Part shown: one piece after another, positions 53,187 to 62,349 of the stretch | Layout: every line of letters starts with the position of its first letter | Numbering within the stretch: position 1 is the stretch's first letter | From: Nitrospira sp. | GTDB lineage: Bacteria > Nitrospirota > Nitrospiria > Nitrospirales > Nitrospiraceae | Direction of reading: 5' to 3' | DNA: 64,000 bases | Assembly (NCBI GenBank): GCA_024998565.1 | Contig: JACOEM010000002.1 | Location: 526,522 to 590,521, forward strand | The notes under the pieces: generated by a model | What the model saw: only the letters and a program-made list of their open reading frames with translations | The model's database searches: none | Told to the model about the DNA's origin: nothing | Made by a program: the position numbers and the translations under genes

Positions 53187-54689
53187 GTGCTGTTTGGGGT
53201 CTATCTCACATACCTGCTCTTCTTTGCGTTGACGCCGTTTACGTTTCATATTCATTCGTCGGAACCACTTCTCACTCAGGTCCGGAACACGTTCGAGGGA
53301 TTCGAAGGTTTATCGAGTGCGACGCTGTGGGACGTTTGGACCAACCTCCTTTTGTTCGTGCCATTCGGTTTCTTGTTTCCGTCGCTGCCTGTCGTCGCCA
53401 CGCGGCCGTTGGCGACGAGGTTGCTGCTAGGCACCTCGTCGGCATGCCTGATGAGTGCGGGGATTGAATGCTTGCAGGTGCTGCTTCCCAGACATCCATC
53501 GATCAGTGACATTGTTTTAAATATCCTGGGGGCATTCGTCGGAGGGGTCGGCTACGTAGTTCACCGTTTGAGTCGCGCGCCTCGGCAAACCGATCGTCAC
53601 GCTTTCAGATCTGGAACGTCGTCGGTGCTTCCGCTTGTAAGTTACGCCTTGGCCTTGGGCCTTCTGTTTGGCGTCCCGTTTCCCCTCGCCAAGGATTTTT
53701 CCGAGTGGACCTCTGAATTCGATCTCTACCTCGGAAGCCAAGATGTTACAGAAAGGTCCTGGAGTGGTGAGATTTACCTCATTTCTCTCTACAACCGTGT
53801 GCTTCACCAAGCGGAGGTCAGAACGAATTTCTCTGCCGGTCCACATCGGGGATCAGGCTTGCCGCGGGTCGAGGAGGGGCAGCGTTTCAGCTATGATTTT
53901 TCTCGCACCGTTCGCGCTTCCGGAACCGGCATCGACGGTCCCGCAGTGCCGATCCACCTTGGGATCGAGGATTCGTCGAGGATCGAGTGGCTGACTCCGA
54001 ACGGTCTGGCGGTTCGAGATACCCGTGTGAGTCTCTTCTCGCGGCCCGTCGCGAGTCCTTCCGCAGGCCGATTTTTTGCCCACCGTCGTTTTTCTGTAGA
54101 GGCCTGGGTTGTGCCTTTCGATCGGCAGGACTGGGGGACTGCACGTCTTGTCTCCTACTCGACCAACCCTGAGCGCGGGGCCTTCGCGCTTACGGAGTGG
54201 AAACAGGAGGTTACCCTGTCCTTGGGACCCTTTCATGAAGGGGGGGGCTGGACCGTCCCGGTGGCAGGCTCCATGAACCAGGTATTGGGAACAGTCCCGC
54301 GGCACGTTGTGGTCAGCTACGATGATGGCTTGGAAACATCGTACGTGAATGGGATCGAAGTTGAACGTAGGTGGCAACGCTTCAAGAATGCCTCGATCGA
54401 CAGGCTCATTGGCTTCCTCGGACAGCCGTTTGCATGGCCCTTGTACTCCGCTCTCATGTTCCCGCTGGGGTACCTCACGTTTCGAGCGAACGTGCGGCAT
54501 CGGGGGATGATCCATTCGCGGTGGGTGTCATGTGCCGTTCCCGTAGTAAGCCTTACGTTTCTTCAAAGCGTTCGCAGTCTGGCCCTCAATGCTCCGATTG
54601 AACCCTCTCTTCTTCTCGTGGGAGCAGGTACCGTTTTGGCTTCAATGGTAATCGCGCCCCATCTGGCCGATCACCTCAACCCTCGCTGA
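53187..54689 (+). CDS. VanZ-like membrane protein fused to a LamG-type domain
   Basis: 500 residues. The N-terminal 130 residues are a VanZ-like domain with four hydrophobic helices and its two motifs ('LLLFVPFG' and 'ISDIVLNILGAFVGG'). Residues about 270-400 look like a concanavalin/LamG-type carbohydrate-binding domain ('FSVEAWVVPF', 'HVVVSYDDGLETSYVNGIEVER'), and three helices follow at the C-terminus. The GTG at 53187 has GGAGG a few bases upstream. VanZ proteins near exosortases are common; a glycan-binding module inside one is unusual. Its function is unknown. Confidence 0.77.
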   Translation: MLFGVYLTYLLFFALTPFTFHIHSSEPLLTQVRNTFEGFEGLSSATLWDVWTNLLLFVPFGFLFPSLPVVATRPLATRLLLGTSSACLMSAGIECLQVLLPRHPSISDIVLNILGAFVGGVGYVVHRLSRAPRQTDRHAFRSGTSSVLPLVSYALALGLLFGVPFPLAKDFSEWTSEFDLYLGSQDVTERSWSGEIYLISLYNRVLHQAEVRTNFSAGPHRGSGLPRVEEGQRFSYDFSRTVRASGTGIDGPAVPIHLGIEDSSRIEWLTPNGLAVRDTRVSLFSRPVASPSAGRFFAHRRFSVEAWVVPFDRQDWGTARLVSYSTNPERGAFALTEWKQEVTLSLGPFHEGGGWTVPVAGSMNQVLGTVPRHVVVSYDDGLETSYVNGIEVERRWQRFKNASIDRLIGFLGQPFAWPLYSALMFPLGYLTFRANVRHRGMIHSRWVSCAVPVVSLTFLQSVRSLALNAPIEPSLLLVGAGTVLASMVIAPHLADHLNPR

Positions 54690-54721
54690 CAGCGTATCTT
54701 TTGCCAGCCGAACCCCGGTGC

Positions 54722-54740
54722 ATCACTCGTTCCGAGTGAT
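54722..54740. other. Perfect 8-bp hairpin before the aminotransferase gene
   Basis: ATCACTCG (54722-54729) and CGAGTGAT (54733-54740) around a TTC loop, 31 bases before the chosen ATG. No T-run follows. It could affect translation of the aminotransferase or serve as an operator. Confidence 0.45.
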
Positions 54741-54771
54741 CATCATGCCCACACATTCGGAAGGATCCACC

Positions 54772-55926
54772 ATGACACAATTCTTGCCGTTTCACCTCCC
54801 TGATATCGGGGAGGAGGAAATCGATGCCGTAGTCTCAGTTCTGCGGTCCGGTTGGTTGACCACGGGGGCAAGGGCCAAGCAGTTCGAGCAGGATTTTGCA
54901 GCCATGGTAGGCGCCCGTTTTGCCATCGCGGTCAATTCCTGCACCGCCGCGCTCCACCTTGCGCTTGAAGCCATCGGGATCGAGGAGGGCGATGAGGTTA
55001 TTCTCCCCACGATGACCTTTACGGCAACAGCCGAGGTCGTGACCTATTTCAAAGCCAAGCCTGTTTTGGTGGATTGCCTTCCGGATACGTTGAATATCGA
55101 TCCCGACCAGATCGAGCGAGCCATCACGTCGAAAACGAAAGCCATTATCCCGGTGCACTTTGCAGGACATCCCTGTGACATGGATCGCATTTCGGACATC
55201 GCAAATCGATACGGGCTCCGTGTCATCGAAGATGCGGCCCATGCGCTCCCGGCCCGCTATCGAGGACGGTTGATCGGCACCATCAGCGACTGCACCTGCT
55301 TTTCCTTCTATGCCACGAAGAACATCACCACCGGTGAAGGCGGCATGATTACGACCGACAATCCCGAGTGGGCGGAACGAATCCGGACCATGAGTCTCCA
55401 TGGGCTGAGTCGTGATGCGTGGAAGCGATACGACGGTCACGGTTCATGGTTTTATGAAGTCCTCTCGCCGGGCTTCAAATACAATCTCACCGACATTGCT
55501 GCAGCCCTGGGTATTGCACAGCTCCACAAATCCGATCGTCTCTGGAAGACACGGGAACGGTATGCGGGTCTCTACGACGAAGGGTTTCGGGATCTCCCTG
55601 AAATCGTGCTTCCCACCGCGGCGGCTCATGTCCAACATGCATGGCACTTGTATGTCATTCGGCTGGACCCCGAACGGTCGGGGATCGGACGAGACCGGTT
55701 GATTGAGCATCTGGGGAAGGAGCACATCGGTTGTAGCGTCCATTTTATCCCGCTCCATCTTCACCCGTACTACCGCGACACCTGGGGTTATACCTCCGAG
55801 CAATTCCCGGTCGCCACGACTGCCTACCAGCAGATTGTGTCGCTGCCGCTCTACCCCAAGATGACCGAAACCGATATCCAACGTGTCATTTCAGTCGTTC
55901 GCACACTCATTCAAGGTTCCCGATGA
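54772..55926 (+). CDS. DegT/StrS-family sugar aminotransferase (PglE/LegC-like)
   Basis: 384 residues. The PLP lysine is in 'FSFYATKNITTGEGG' and the pyridine aspartate in 'VIEDAAHALPARY'. GGAAGGA precedes the ATG at 54772; earlier starts (54718, 54745) lack one. It overlaps the next gene, whose C-terminal part is a UDP-sugar 4,6-dehydratase. Dehydratase plus aminotransferase would make a UDP-4-amino-4,6-dideoxy-HexNAc, the precursor of bacillosamine or legionaminic acid. This could supply the nonulosonate modules in the same locus (inference). Confidence 0.88.
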   Translation: MTQFLPFHLPDIGEEEIDAVVSVLRSGWLTTGARAKQFEQDFAAMVGARFAIAVNSCTAALHLALEAIGIEEGDEVILPTMTFTATAEVVTYFKAKPVLVDCLPDTLNIDPDQIERAITSKTKAIIPVHFAGHPCDMDRISDIANRYGLRVIEDAAHALPARYRGRLIGTISDCTCFSFYATKNITTGEGGMITTDNPEWAERIRTMSLHGLSRDAWKRYDGHGSWFYEVLSPGFKYNLTDIAAALGIAQLHKSDRLWKTRERYAGLYDEGFRDLPEIVLPTAAAHVQHAWHLYVIRLDPERSGIGRDRLIEHLGKEHIGCSVHFIPLHLHPYYRDTWGYTSEQFPVATTAYQQIVSLPLYPKMTETDIQRVISVVRTLIQGSR

Positions 55927-58526
55927 TGATGAAACGAGCCATTGATCTCTTCGTTGCCGCGATCGGCCTATTGGCATTATCGCCGCTGTTCTTGCTGATT
56001 GCCATTCTGGTCAAGCTGGACTCTTCCGGGCCGGTCTTCTTTGGACAGGTTCGGATCGGTAGACGGTTTCGCCCGTTCCGAATCTATAAGTTTCGTACGA
56101 TGACCAGAGACGCCTCGTCGAATGGGGGCCAGCTGACGATTGGAGAGGATGCTCGCATCACTCGAGTCGGTCGGGTGTTACGTCGGCACAAGATCGATGA
56201 GTTGCCTCAGCTGCTGAACATCCTGCTGGGTGATATGAGCCTGGTGGGTCCTAGGCCGGAAGTTCCGCAGTATGTCGAATTGTTCAAGACCGACTACAGT
56301 GAAATTTTATCTGTACGTCCGGGGCTCACCGATCTGGCCTCGGTTAAGTACGTCGACGAAGCGACGATTCTGGCCGCGGCACGTGATCCGGAAGACGAGT
56401 ATCGAACAGTCATTCTTCCTGAGAAAATCCGCCTGGCTAAGCTGTATGTCCGCAATGCCTCATTGAGATTTGATGTGGCCATTATCGCGCAAACCGTCTT
56501 CCGACTGACTGGCCTGCCTCTCGTCCTGTGCGAGATACCTGAACTTCAATCTTCGCATGAACACTCCTTTGGAGAGGCCGTATCCAGAGCGATTGCCTGG
56601 TTGATTCGATGGCGGCGACCCCTGATCGTCGTGGTGGACCTTGCCCTCATTGTCTGCGCCAACTATCTGGCCTTTTTGTTACGCTTCGACGGAAGCCTTT
56701 CGGAGTCTGAGACACAACTGTTTGTTCAGGTGCTTCCCTGGCTCCTAGCCATAAGGGGAGGCGCGTTTATGTTGTTTAGTCTCAACGAAGGGCTCTGGCG
56801 ATACACGGGGATATGGGATTTGCAACGGATTGTCAGTGGCGTCTTCATCAGTACCTTGGCCGTCTACGGCCTCGTCTATTGGGGGCTCGGGTTGACCGCG
56901 TACCCTCGTTCGATTCTGATCATCGACAGCGTATTGTTAATCGGGCTTGTCACCGGGATCCGGCTGCCGTCCCGATTACTGGGAGAAAAACTCGTCTATC
57001 GCCACAAGAAGAACGTGCTCATTGTCGGCGCGGGGCATTCCGGCGAGCGGATCGTGCGGGAAATGAAAACGAACAGTTCCTCTCGGTATCAACCGGTGGG
57101 ACTCATCGACGATAATGTGTCCCTCCTCAACAAGCGGATTCATGGAGTCAAAGTGCTCGGAACCCGCAGCGACCTGCCTCGACTGCTCGCTGAGAAGCAA
57201 GTCGTGGAGGTTGTTCTGGCCTTGTCGAATGCCAAGCCGGCGCTTCTGAGAGAAATCATCTCTGCTCTTGAGCCGTTCAAGGTCTCCATCAAGACCCTGC
57301 CGAATTTGTCCGATCTTCTCGCTGATCGAAGTGCAGAAAGTCAGATGCGAAGCGTGTCTATGAGCGATCTGCTGCCGCGGGCTGCTGTGAATTCACAGGC
57401 CGATGCGATGAGGCACATGATTCAGGGAAAGTGCGTGTTGATCACGGGAGCCGGCGGTTCCATTGGATCGGAATTGTCGCGGCAAGTCGCCGCCCTGAGC
57501 CCGGAGTCGCTCGTCCTCTATGAGCGCCATGAAAACAGTCTCTACTTGATTGCCAAGGAGTTGGATGATCAGGGCCTTGGATCCTTTGTCCATCCGGTCC
57601 TCGGCGATGTGACGGATGTCGCTCGACTCTCTTCCACGGTCACCAAATACCGGCCGACCATTTTCTTCCATGCCGCTGCACACAAGCATGTACCGCTCGT
57701 TGAACTGAATCCGGCGGAAGCCCTCAAGAATAACTGTATGGGGACACGAATGGTCGCGGAGGTGGCCGCCCGGTTCGGTGTGGAGCGATTCGTCCTTATT
57801 TCCACGGACAAAGCCGTGAACCCATCGAGTGTCATGGGAGCCACCAAACGTGTAGCGGAGCTCATCGTCCAAGGGATCGCCCGGCAGAGCAAGACGCGTT
57901 TCATCACCGTCAGGTTTGGGAACGTACTCGGGAGTAACGGGAGCGTCCTCTTGCGATTCCAGGAACAAATTCGGGCCGGCGGTCCTGTCACGGTCACCGA
58001 TCCAGGAGTGCGGCGGTACTTCATGCTCATTCCCGAAGCCGTGCACCTGGTATTGCAGGCCGCCTCACTAGGGGAGCAAGGTGCGACGTACATTTTGAAC
58101 ATGGGAGAACAGATCAGTGTCTTAGACCTTGCAAGGAACTTGATCCGGCTGTCTGGATTCGTGCCTGGCCAGGAAATTCCGATCCAATTCGTTGGGTTAC
58201 GCCCAGGGGAAAAGCTCTCTGAAGAACTTGTCGGAGAAGGGGAGGCCACTGAGCCGTCCCCGATCGAGAACATTCTCAGAATTCGCCGCATTGCTCCGAT
58301 TGATTTCGACAATTTGCAGAATAAGGTGACGGCTTTGGAAGCAGCCGCCCGTCTGAACCACACCACGTGGGCCATCGATCGGTTACGGGAACTGGTTCCA
58401 GAGTTTCACTCTCCCGGGGAACTGGAGAGTGTGTCTGTTACGGCTATGCCCGCGGTGATGGAGGATCTCGGTGTTTCCCGGAAGACGGACTCACTGGTGG
58501 AGTCCGGTGCAACTCCTTCGGTATAA
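55923..58526 (+). CDS. Fusion of phosphoglycosyl transferase and UDP-sugar 4,6-dehydratase (PglC/WcaJ-like + WbpM/CapD-like)
   Basis: 867 residues. Residues 1-205 are a small monotopic phosphoglycosyl transferase: re-entrant N-terminal helix and 'HKIDELPQLLN' with the catalytic D92-E93, then 'MSLVGPRPE'. Residues about 230-360 are four helices, and about 370-800 are a CapD/WbpM-type dehydratase: NAD motif 'ITGAGGSIGSE' (from residue 507), 'STDKAVNPSS' (D629, K630) and 'VMGATKR' with Met638 at the usual Tyr position, as in WbpM/PglF. One chain would thus make the UDP-4-keto sugar and start glycan assembly by transferring the finished sugar-phosphate to undecaprenyl phosphate. Confidence 0.88.
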   Translation: MMMKRAIDLFVAAIGLLALSPLFLLIAILVKLDSSGPVFFGQVRIGRRFRPFRIYKFRTMTRDASSNGGQLTIGEDARITRVGRVLRRHKIDELPQLLNILLGDMSLVGPRPEVPQYVELFKTDYSEILSVRPGLTDLASVKYVDEATILAAARDPEDEYRTVILPEKIRLAKLYVRNASLRFDVAIIAQTVFRLTGLPLVLCEIPELQSSHEHSFGEAVSRAIAWLIRWRRPLIVVVDLALIVCANYLAFLLRFDGSLSESETQLFVQVLPWLLAIRGGAFMLFSLNEGLWRYTGIWDLQRIVSGVFISTLAVYGLVYWGLGLTAYPRSILIIDSVLLIGLVTGIRLPSRLLGEKLVYRHKKNVLIVGAGHSGERIVREMKTNSSSRYQPVGLIDDNVSLLNKRIHGVKVLGTRSDLPRLLAEKQVVEVVLALSNAKPALLREIISALEPFKVSIKTLPNLSDLLADRSAESQMRSVSMSDLLPRAAVNSQADAMRHMIQGKCVLITGAGGSIGSELSRQVAALSPESLVLYERHENSLYLIAKELDDQGLGSFVHPVLGDVTDVARLSSTVTKYRPTIFFHAAAHKHVPLVELNPAEALKNNCMGTRMVAEVAARFGVERFVLISTDKAVNPSSVMGATKRVAELIVQGIARQSKTRFITVRFGNVLGSNGSVLLRFQEQIRAGGPVTVTDPGVRRYFMLIPEAVHLVLQAASLGEQGATYILNMGEQISVLDLARNLIRLSGFVPGQEIPIQFVGLRPGEKLSEELVGEGEATEPSPIENILRIRRIAPIDFDNLQNKVTALEAAARLNHTTWAIDRLRELVPEFHSPGELESVSVTAMPAVMEDLGVSRKTDSLVESGATPSV

Positions 58527-58631
58527 TCGCTCGTTGAACGCTTGTTGATATGCGCCCGATGCTTTGATCCTGGTAGTCATGGCGAGTGACACATTGGATA
58601 CGGCAACTGGATCAATCCGTTGGAGTTTGAG

Positions 58632-60938
58632 ATGACCACATTCGATGCCGAAAGACAGATCGATCAGCCGCATTCTGGCCTTCCTCGCGATTTTTTGAGT
58701 GTAGCGAGACATCAGAAATGGATCATCGTCGCATGCATCCTCTTATCCGTGGTCGCCGCTGCGACATACTGTCTCATCGCCACGAAGTTATACCGCTCAG
58801 AGACCATGATCCTCGTCGAAGATCAGAAGATACCCGAAAACTACGTGAAGGGAGTAGACGAGGGAAATCTCGAACAGCGCATCTTCGTGATTCAAAAGCA
58901 GGTACGCAGCCGGGCGGTACTGACCGACATTGTGAACGAATTCCACTTGTATCCGGACCTAATGGAGAAGGAAGGGCCCGAGGCGGCCGTCTCGGCGCTG
59001 GCCAACGGGATTATGGTGGAAATGGTCGGCAAGGGCCCGCGCGGCAATTTTGTGGGTCGTAGCAGCCTTGACGCCTTTACGGTCTCCTTTATCCATGAGA
59101 GTCCTCGGACCGCCATGGAAGTGACCGCACGCGTGGCTACAAGGTTTATCGAGCAGAATTTGAAAACTCGTGAGCAGACCGCCGAGGGGACGACGGAATT
59201 TTTTGATGAGGAAGTTCTCAGAGCGAAGGCGGAACTTGAACGGAAGGAGAACGAGATCAGTCAGTTCAAGTCGCTGCACGTGGGAAAACTCCCTCAACAG
59301 ATCGAATCGAACCTGCGTGCTCTCGACCGGCTGCAAGGCGACCTGAAAGCCAGCACTGAAAGTTCACAGCGACTGTCCGACCGGCTGGCGCTGGTAGAGA
59401 ATGCGATTCGAGACTATCAACGGTCCGGCACCCCAAACCTCTCTCTCGTCCCCGGATCGGTAGAGCCGGATCCGCTCTTTCGTCGATTGAAGGAATTGCG
59501 GGAGAAGCTCGTCAAGTTACAGGCTGAATTCTGGGATACCTACCCGGACGTCGTTTTGACAAGAGATGAGATGCAAGACGTTCAGCGAAAACTCACGGAG
59601 GTATACGGTCCTGATATCCTTAAACCCGGTGAAAAACCGGTCGATCCGTACCTGCAGGATTTGAGGAGACAGCAAACAGAAGCCAAAAGCGAATGGGAGC
59701 TGCAGAACAAGCGGCAACTGGGGCTGCAGACTGAGAAGCGGGAGCTTGAGCGACGCATCGAGAAGGCGCCGCAAATCGAACAGGACTTGTTGATCCTGGA
59801 GCGTGACTACGACAACATGAAGACCAATTACCGGTCGCTTCTGGAGAAGCGCCTCAATGCCAGGGTGGCGGAAAACCTTGAGAAGCGACAGAAAGGTGCT
59901 CAATTTAGAATTCTCGACCCGGCGAGTTTTCCGAGAGTGCCTGAGTCTCCCAATGAGCGCCGGATTATGGTTTTTGGGCTCCTCTTCGGATGTGCGCTTG
60001 GGGCAGGATTTGCCTTGATCCGGGAACTCTCGACACCTCAATTCCGTCGTCCTGAGGATATTGAGCATATATTGGGACCGCAGCTACTTGCGGTAATTCC
60101 GGACTTCGCCATTGAATATAACCGCTTGAGGTGGCAGCGGTACTTTCCGACCGCTCGTTCAGCAGCTATTGTGCCTGCAGAACAGGGTGCCGTTGTGGGA
60201 GACCTCGCGCTGATTCCCTCGGCTCACCTGAAGCCGCGGAGCCCCCAGCCATGGAATGACGATTTTATTGTGAAATGGATGCCGCATTCTCTTGTGGCGG
60301 AGCAATATCGGGTCGCCGCGACGCGGCTCGCGTTGCAGAAGGGTAACGGAGATTCGACCATTGTGGCTGTCACTAGCGCAGTCAAAGGAGAAGGAAAAAC
60401 AACGACAGTGATCAATCTCGGCTATACACTTGCGCGGGATTTAGGTCTGCGCACGCTCTTGCTGGATTGCGATTTTGCGGTTCCGATGCCGGACCATTAC
60501 GTTGATACCGTCGCCAAGTGGGGGCTGGCCGATTGGCTTACAAGCGATATTCCTCTCGAGAGTTGTTTCTCAGAGTTTGCCGATGTCCCTTGTTGGGTGA
60601 TGCCGGTCGGGAATTCGGATGTGTCTATAAACGAGTTATTGAAAACGGAACGCCTGCCGAGCATCCTTGCCCAGTTGCGTGAACGGTTCGATATCATTCT
60701 TGTCAACACACCACCCATTTTCCCTTTGGCGACCATGAATGTCCTTGCGAATTACATCGATCATATGGTGCTCGTTGTGCGCGCCAATTCAACTCCTCAT
60801 CAGGTCGTCAGGCGCGCGCTGAAATCCCTCGGCACGCGTGTGCCGTTCCAGGTGTTGCTCAACCGGGTAGGGAGCGATGCCTTGCCTTCCTATGTCTATG
60901 GTCACTCTTACACGCAAGCGAAAGTCCAGTCGACGTAA
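58632..60938 (+). CDS. Wzz/Wzc-like chain-length protein with degenerate tyrosine-kinase domain
   Basis: 768 residues. Residues about 20-450 are the chain-length domain: a transmembrane helix near 30, coiled-coil stretches, and a second helix near 450. The C-terminal part is a BY-kinase-like domain. Walker A 'VKGEGKTTT' (K589) is normal, but Walker A' reads 'LLDCDFAVP' (the usual arginine is Ala616) and Walker B reads 'ILVNTPPIF' with N692 where kinases have Asp. Only three tyrosines occur in the C-terminal tail. It probably sets polymer length but may not autophosphorylate. GGAGTTTGAG precedes the ATG. Confidence 0.88.
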   Translation: MTTFDAERQIDQPHSGLPRDFLSVARHQKWIIVACILLSVVAAATYCLIATKLYRSETMILVEDQKIPENYVKGVDEGNLEQRIFVIQKQVRSRAVLTDIVNEFHLYPDLMEKEGPEAAVSALANGIMVEMVGKGPRGNFVGRSSLDAFTVSFIHESPRTAMEVTARVATRFIEQNLKTREQTAEGTTEFFDEEVLRAKAELERKENEISQFKSLHVGKLPQQIESNLRALDRLQGDLKASTESSQRLSDRLALVENAIRDYQRSGTPNLSLVPGSVEPDPLFRRLKELREKLVKLQAEFWDTYPDVVLTRDEMQDVQRKLTEVYGPDILKPGEKPVDPYLQDLRRQQTEAKSEWELQNKRQLGLQTEKRELERRIEKAPQIEQDLLILERDYDNMKTNYRSLLEKRLNARVAENLEKRQKGAQFRILDPASFPRVPESPNERRIMVFGLLFGCALGAGFALIRELSTPQFRRPEDIEHILGPQLLAVIPDFAIEYNRLRWQRYFPTARSAAIVPAEQGAVVGDLALIPSAHLKPRSPQPWNDDFIVKWMPHSLVAEQYRVAATRLALQKGNGDSTIVAVTSAVKGEGKTTTVINLGYTLARDLGLRTLLLDCDFAVPMPDHYVDTVAKWGLADWLTSDIPLESCFSEFADVPCWVMPVGNSDVSINELLKTERLPSILAQLRERFDIILVNTPPIFPLATMNVLANYIDHMVLVVRANSTPHQVVRRALKSLGTRVPFQVLLNRVGSDALPSYVYGHSYTQAKVQST

Positions 60939-61517
60939 CAGTGCCGCCAACACCCTGGCATCCGGACGGGAGAATGTTAGTATGGGATGCAGAGCGTCCC
61001 TTTTAGCCCAATCTGCTGAATTGTGCGCCCTCAGAAGTTTGTTTGAGTAATCCAGTCTTGAGCATGCTGCTCCGTGTCGCCTGTTGTCTTCCTGGCTCCA
61101 CCTGACGCGGAAGAAGTACGCCGCTGAAGACCTCCTGTCCCTTCGCATCGGCTCCAATGGTTCTGCTCCCATACGCCTCGCACGACCGGCTGTCGGGAAG
61201 GCCCGGTCTCCTTAGGCTCGGATCCAGCTCGTATACGTGAGCGCTCGGGTTGTGAGAAGAATGGCTCGGCTCAAGTACCGGCGGTAACTGATTCTTGGTT
61301 CACTGATACTCAGATCCCATCACGATGGGCAGGGATGATTTGACGATTACGGGAACAGTTCCTGCGATCAACCTGCGCGTTCGATTCTGAGCCAGCCCAG
61401 GATTCGCTGGGACGTCTGAACAGAGTTGGCATCTATGACCAGCATGGCGAACCAGATATCGCATCGATTACATATTGGCCTATGAATGTAGCCGTATTGT
61501 GGCAAGGAGGATGTATC
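60939..61517. other. Non-coding region between the EPS locus and the PRC-barrel gene
   Basis: No convincing gene on either strand in 579 bases. It begins with a rho-independent terminator. The rest lacks recognised promoters or repeats and may be decayed sequence that separates the glycan locus from unrelated genes. Confidence 0.6.
60984..61004 (+). terminator. Rho-independent terminator at the end of the EPS operon
   Basis: GGGATGC (60984-60990) pairs with GCGTCCC (60994-61000), one T-G wobble, around the loop AGA, and TTTT follows. It lies 46 bases after the chain-length gene, where the last transcript of the locus should end. Confidence 0.75.
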
Positions 61518-61787
61518 ATGAGCACCGAAAGCTTGATCGTTAGGACGTTGGAAGGCGAGGAGTGGGGCTTTATCAAACGGTTGATCATGGATTCGGTCAC
61601 CAGGCAAATCAGACATGCGGACGTTGTCCTCGCGGATACAGGAAAAATCGTCAGAGTGCCCTGGGAAAGTTTTGAATTCCAAAACGAGGACATCAGGCTT
61701 AGTGCCGATTTTGGTGAATCGCGCCCAAGCTCAATGGAATCTGAAGTTGAGATGGCGCACACGATGGCGATGGACTTATGGCCGTGA
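61518..61787 (+). CDS. Small PRC-barrel-like protein
   Basis: 89 residues, from the ATG with AAGGAGGATGTATC before it; an earlier in-frame start at 61482 is less likely. 'WGFIKRLIMDSVTRQIRHAD' and 'GKIVRVPWESFEF' resemble PRC-barrel domains, which bind proteins or RNA and occur in stress proteins. It stands alone with no obvious partner. Confidence 0.6.
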   Translation: MSTESLIVRTLEGEEWGFIKRLIMDSVTRQIRHADVVLADTGKIVRVPWESFEFQNEDIRLSADFGESRPSSMESEVEMAHTMAMDLWP

Positions 61788-61850
61788 GTTCGCCGCTCCT
61801 TCTCAGATCGGTGCGAGACCTGATAAATTAGCCGATTCGCCCTCCTCTGG

Positions 61851-61900
61851 CACATGTGGAATCTCTTCTCTTGACGTGAAGATACCCGTTCACATGTGAA
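61851..61900. other. Two CACATGTG palindromes around a TTGAC box
   Basis: CACATGTG occurs at 61851-61858 and again at 61891-61898, where it sits in the 12-base palindrome TTCACATGTGAA (61889-61900). TTGACG at 61871-61876 lies between them. A regulator-binding pair is possible, upstream of the orphan transposase gene, but no -10 box fits well. Confidence 0.3.
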
Positions 61901-62070
61901 TATTGTGGTGCTGCAGAGGGATGCGTCCCGTTCACTCATGTGTGGCAGTGCGCATGGACCTGATCGACGCAGCATTGATGTACGAACCCTTCAATCACCC
62001 TTCGGCTCTGGTACACCACGATCCACGGTGCGCGCTTTCCGATAGAGTGACATAGAATTGAGGAGCAGCC

Positions 62071-62349
62071 ATGCCACCCTCCCGTCTTAGTGTTACTGTA
62101 TTGACGTGCATTGTTAAGGATCTGAACGCCGGTGTGACTGTGAAAACTGTCTGCCGCCGGTATCATGTTTCGCCGCAGACGGTCTATCGCTGGCGGAAAA
62201 AACTCAGCGCCCAAGGAACTAGTTCCATCGAACGCCTGCATCACTTGGAGAATGAAAATCGTAAATTGAAGCGAAAGGTCGCCGAATTGTCGCTGGACTA
62301 TAATACGCTCAGGATAGCACTCATTACCCAGGCCAAAACCGAATGCTAA
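62071..62349 (+). CDS. IS3-family OrfA-type transposase HTH protein (orphan)
   Basis: 92 residues. A helix-turn-helix ('KTVCRRYHVSPQTVYRWRKK') is followed by a leucine-zipper-like stretch ('LENENRKLKRKVAELSLD'), the layout of IS3 OrfA. GAGGAG lies before the ATG. No OrfB or terminal repeats could be found downstream, so this is a partial element or a domesticated regulator. Confidence 0.65.
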   Translation: MPPSRLSVTVLTCIVKDLNAGVTVKTVCRRYHVSPQTVYRWRKKLSAQGTSSIERLHHLENENRKLKRKVAELSLDYNTLRIALITQAKTEC

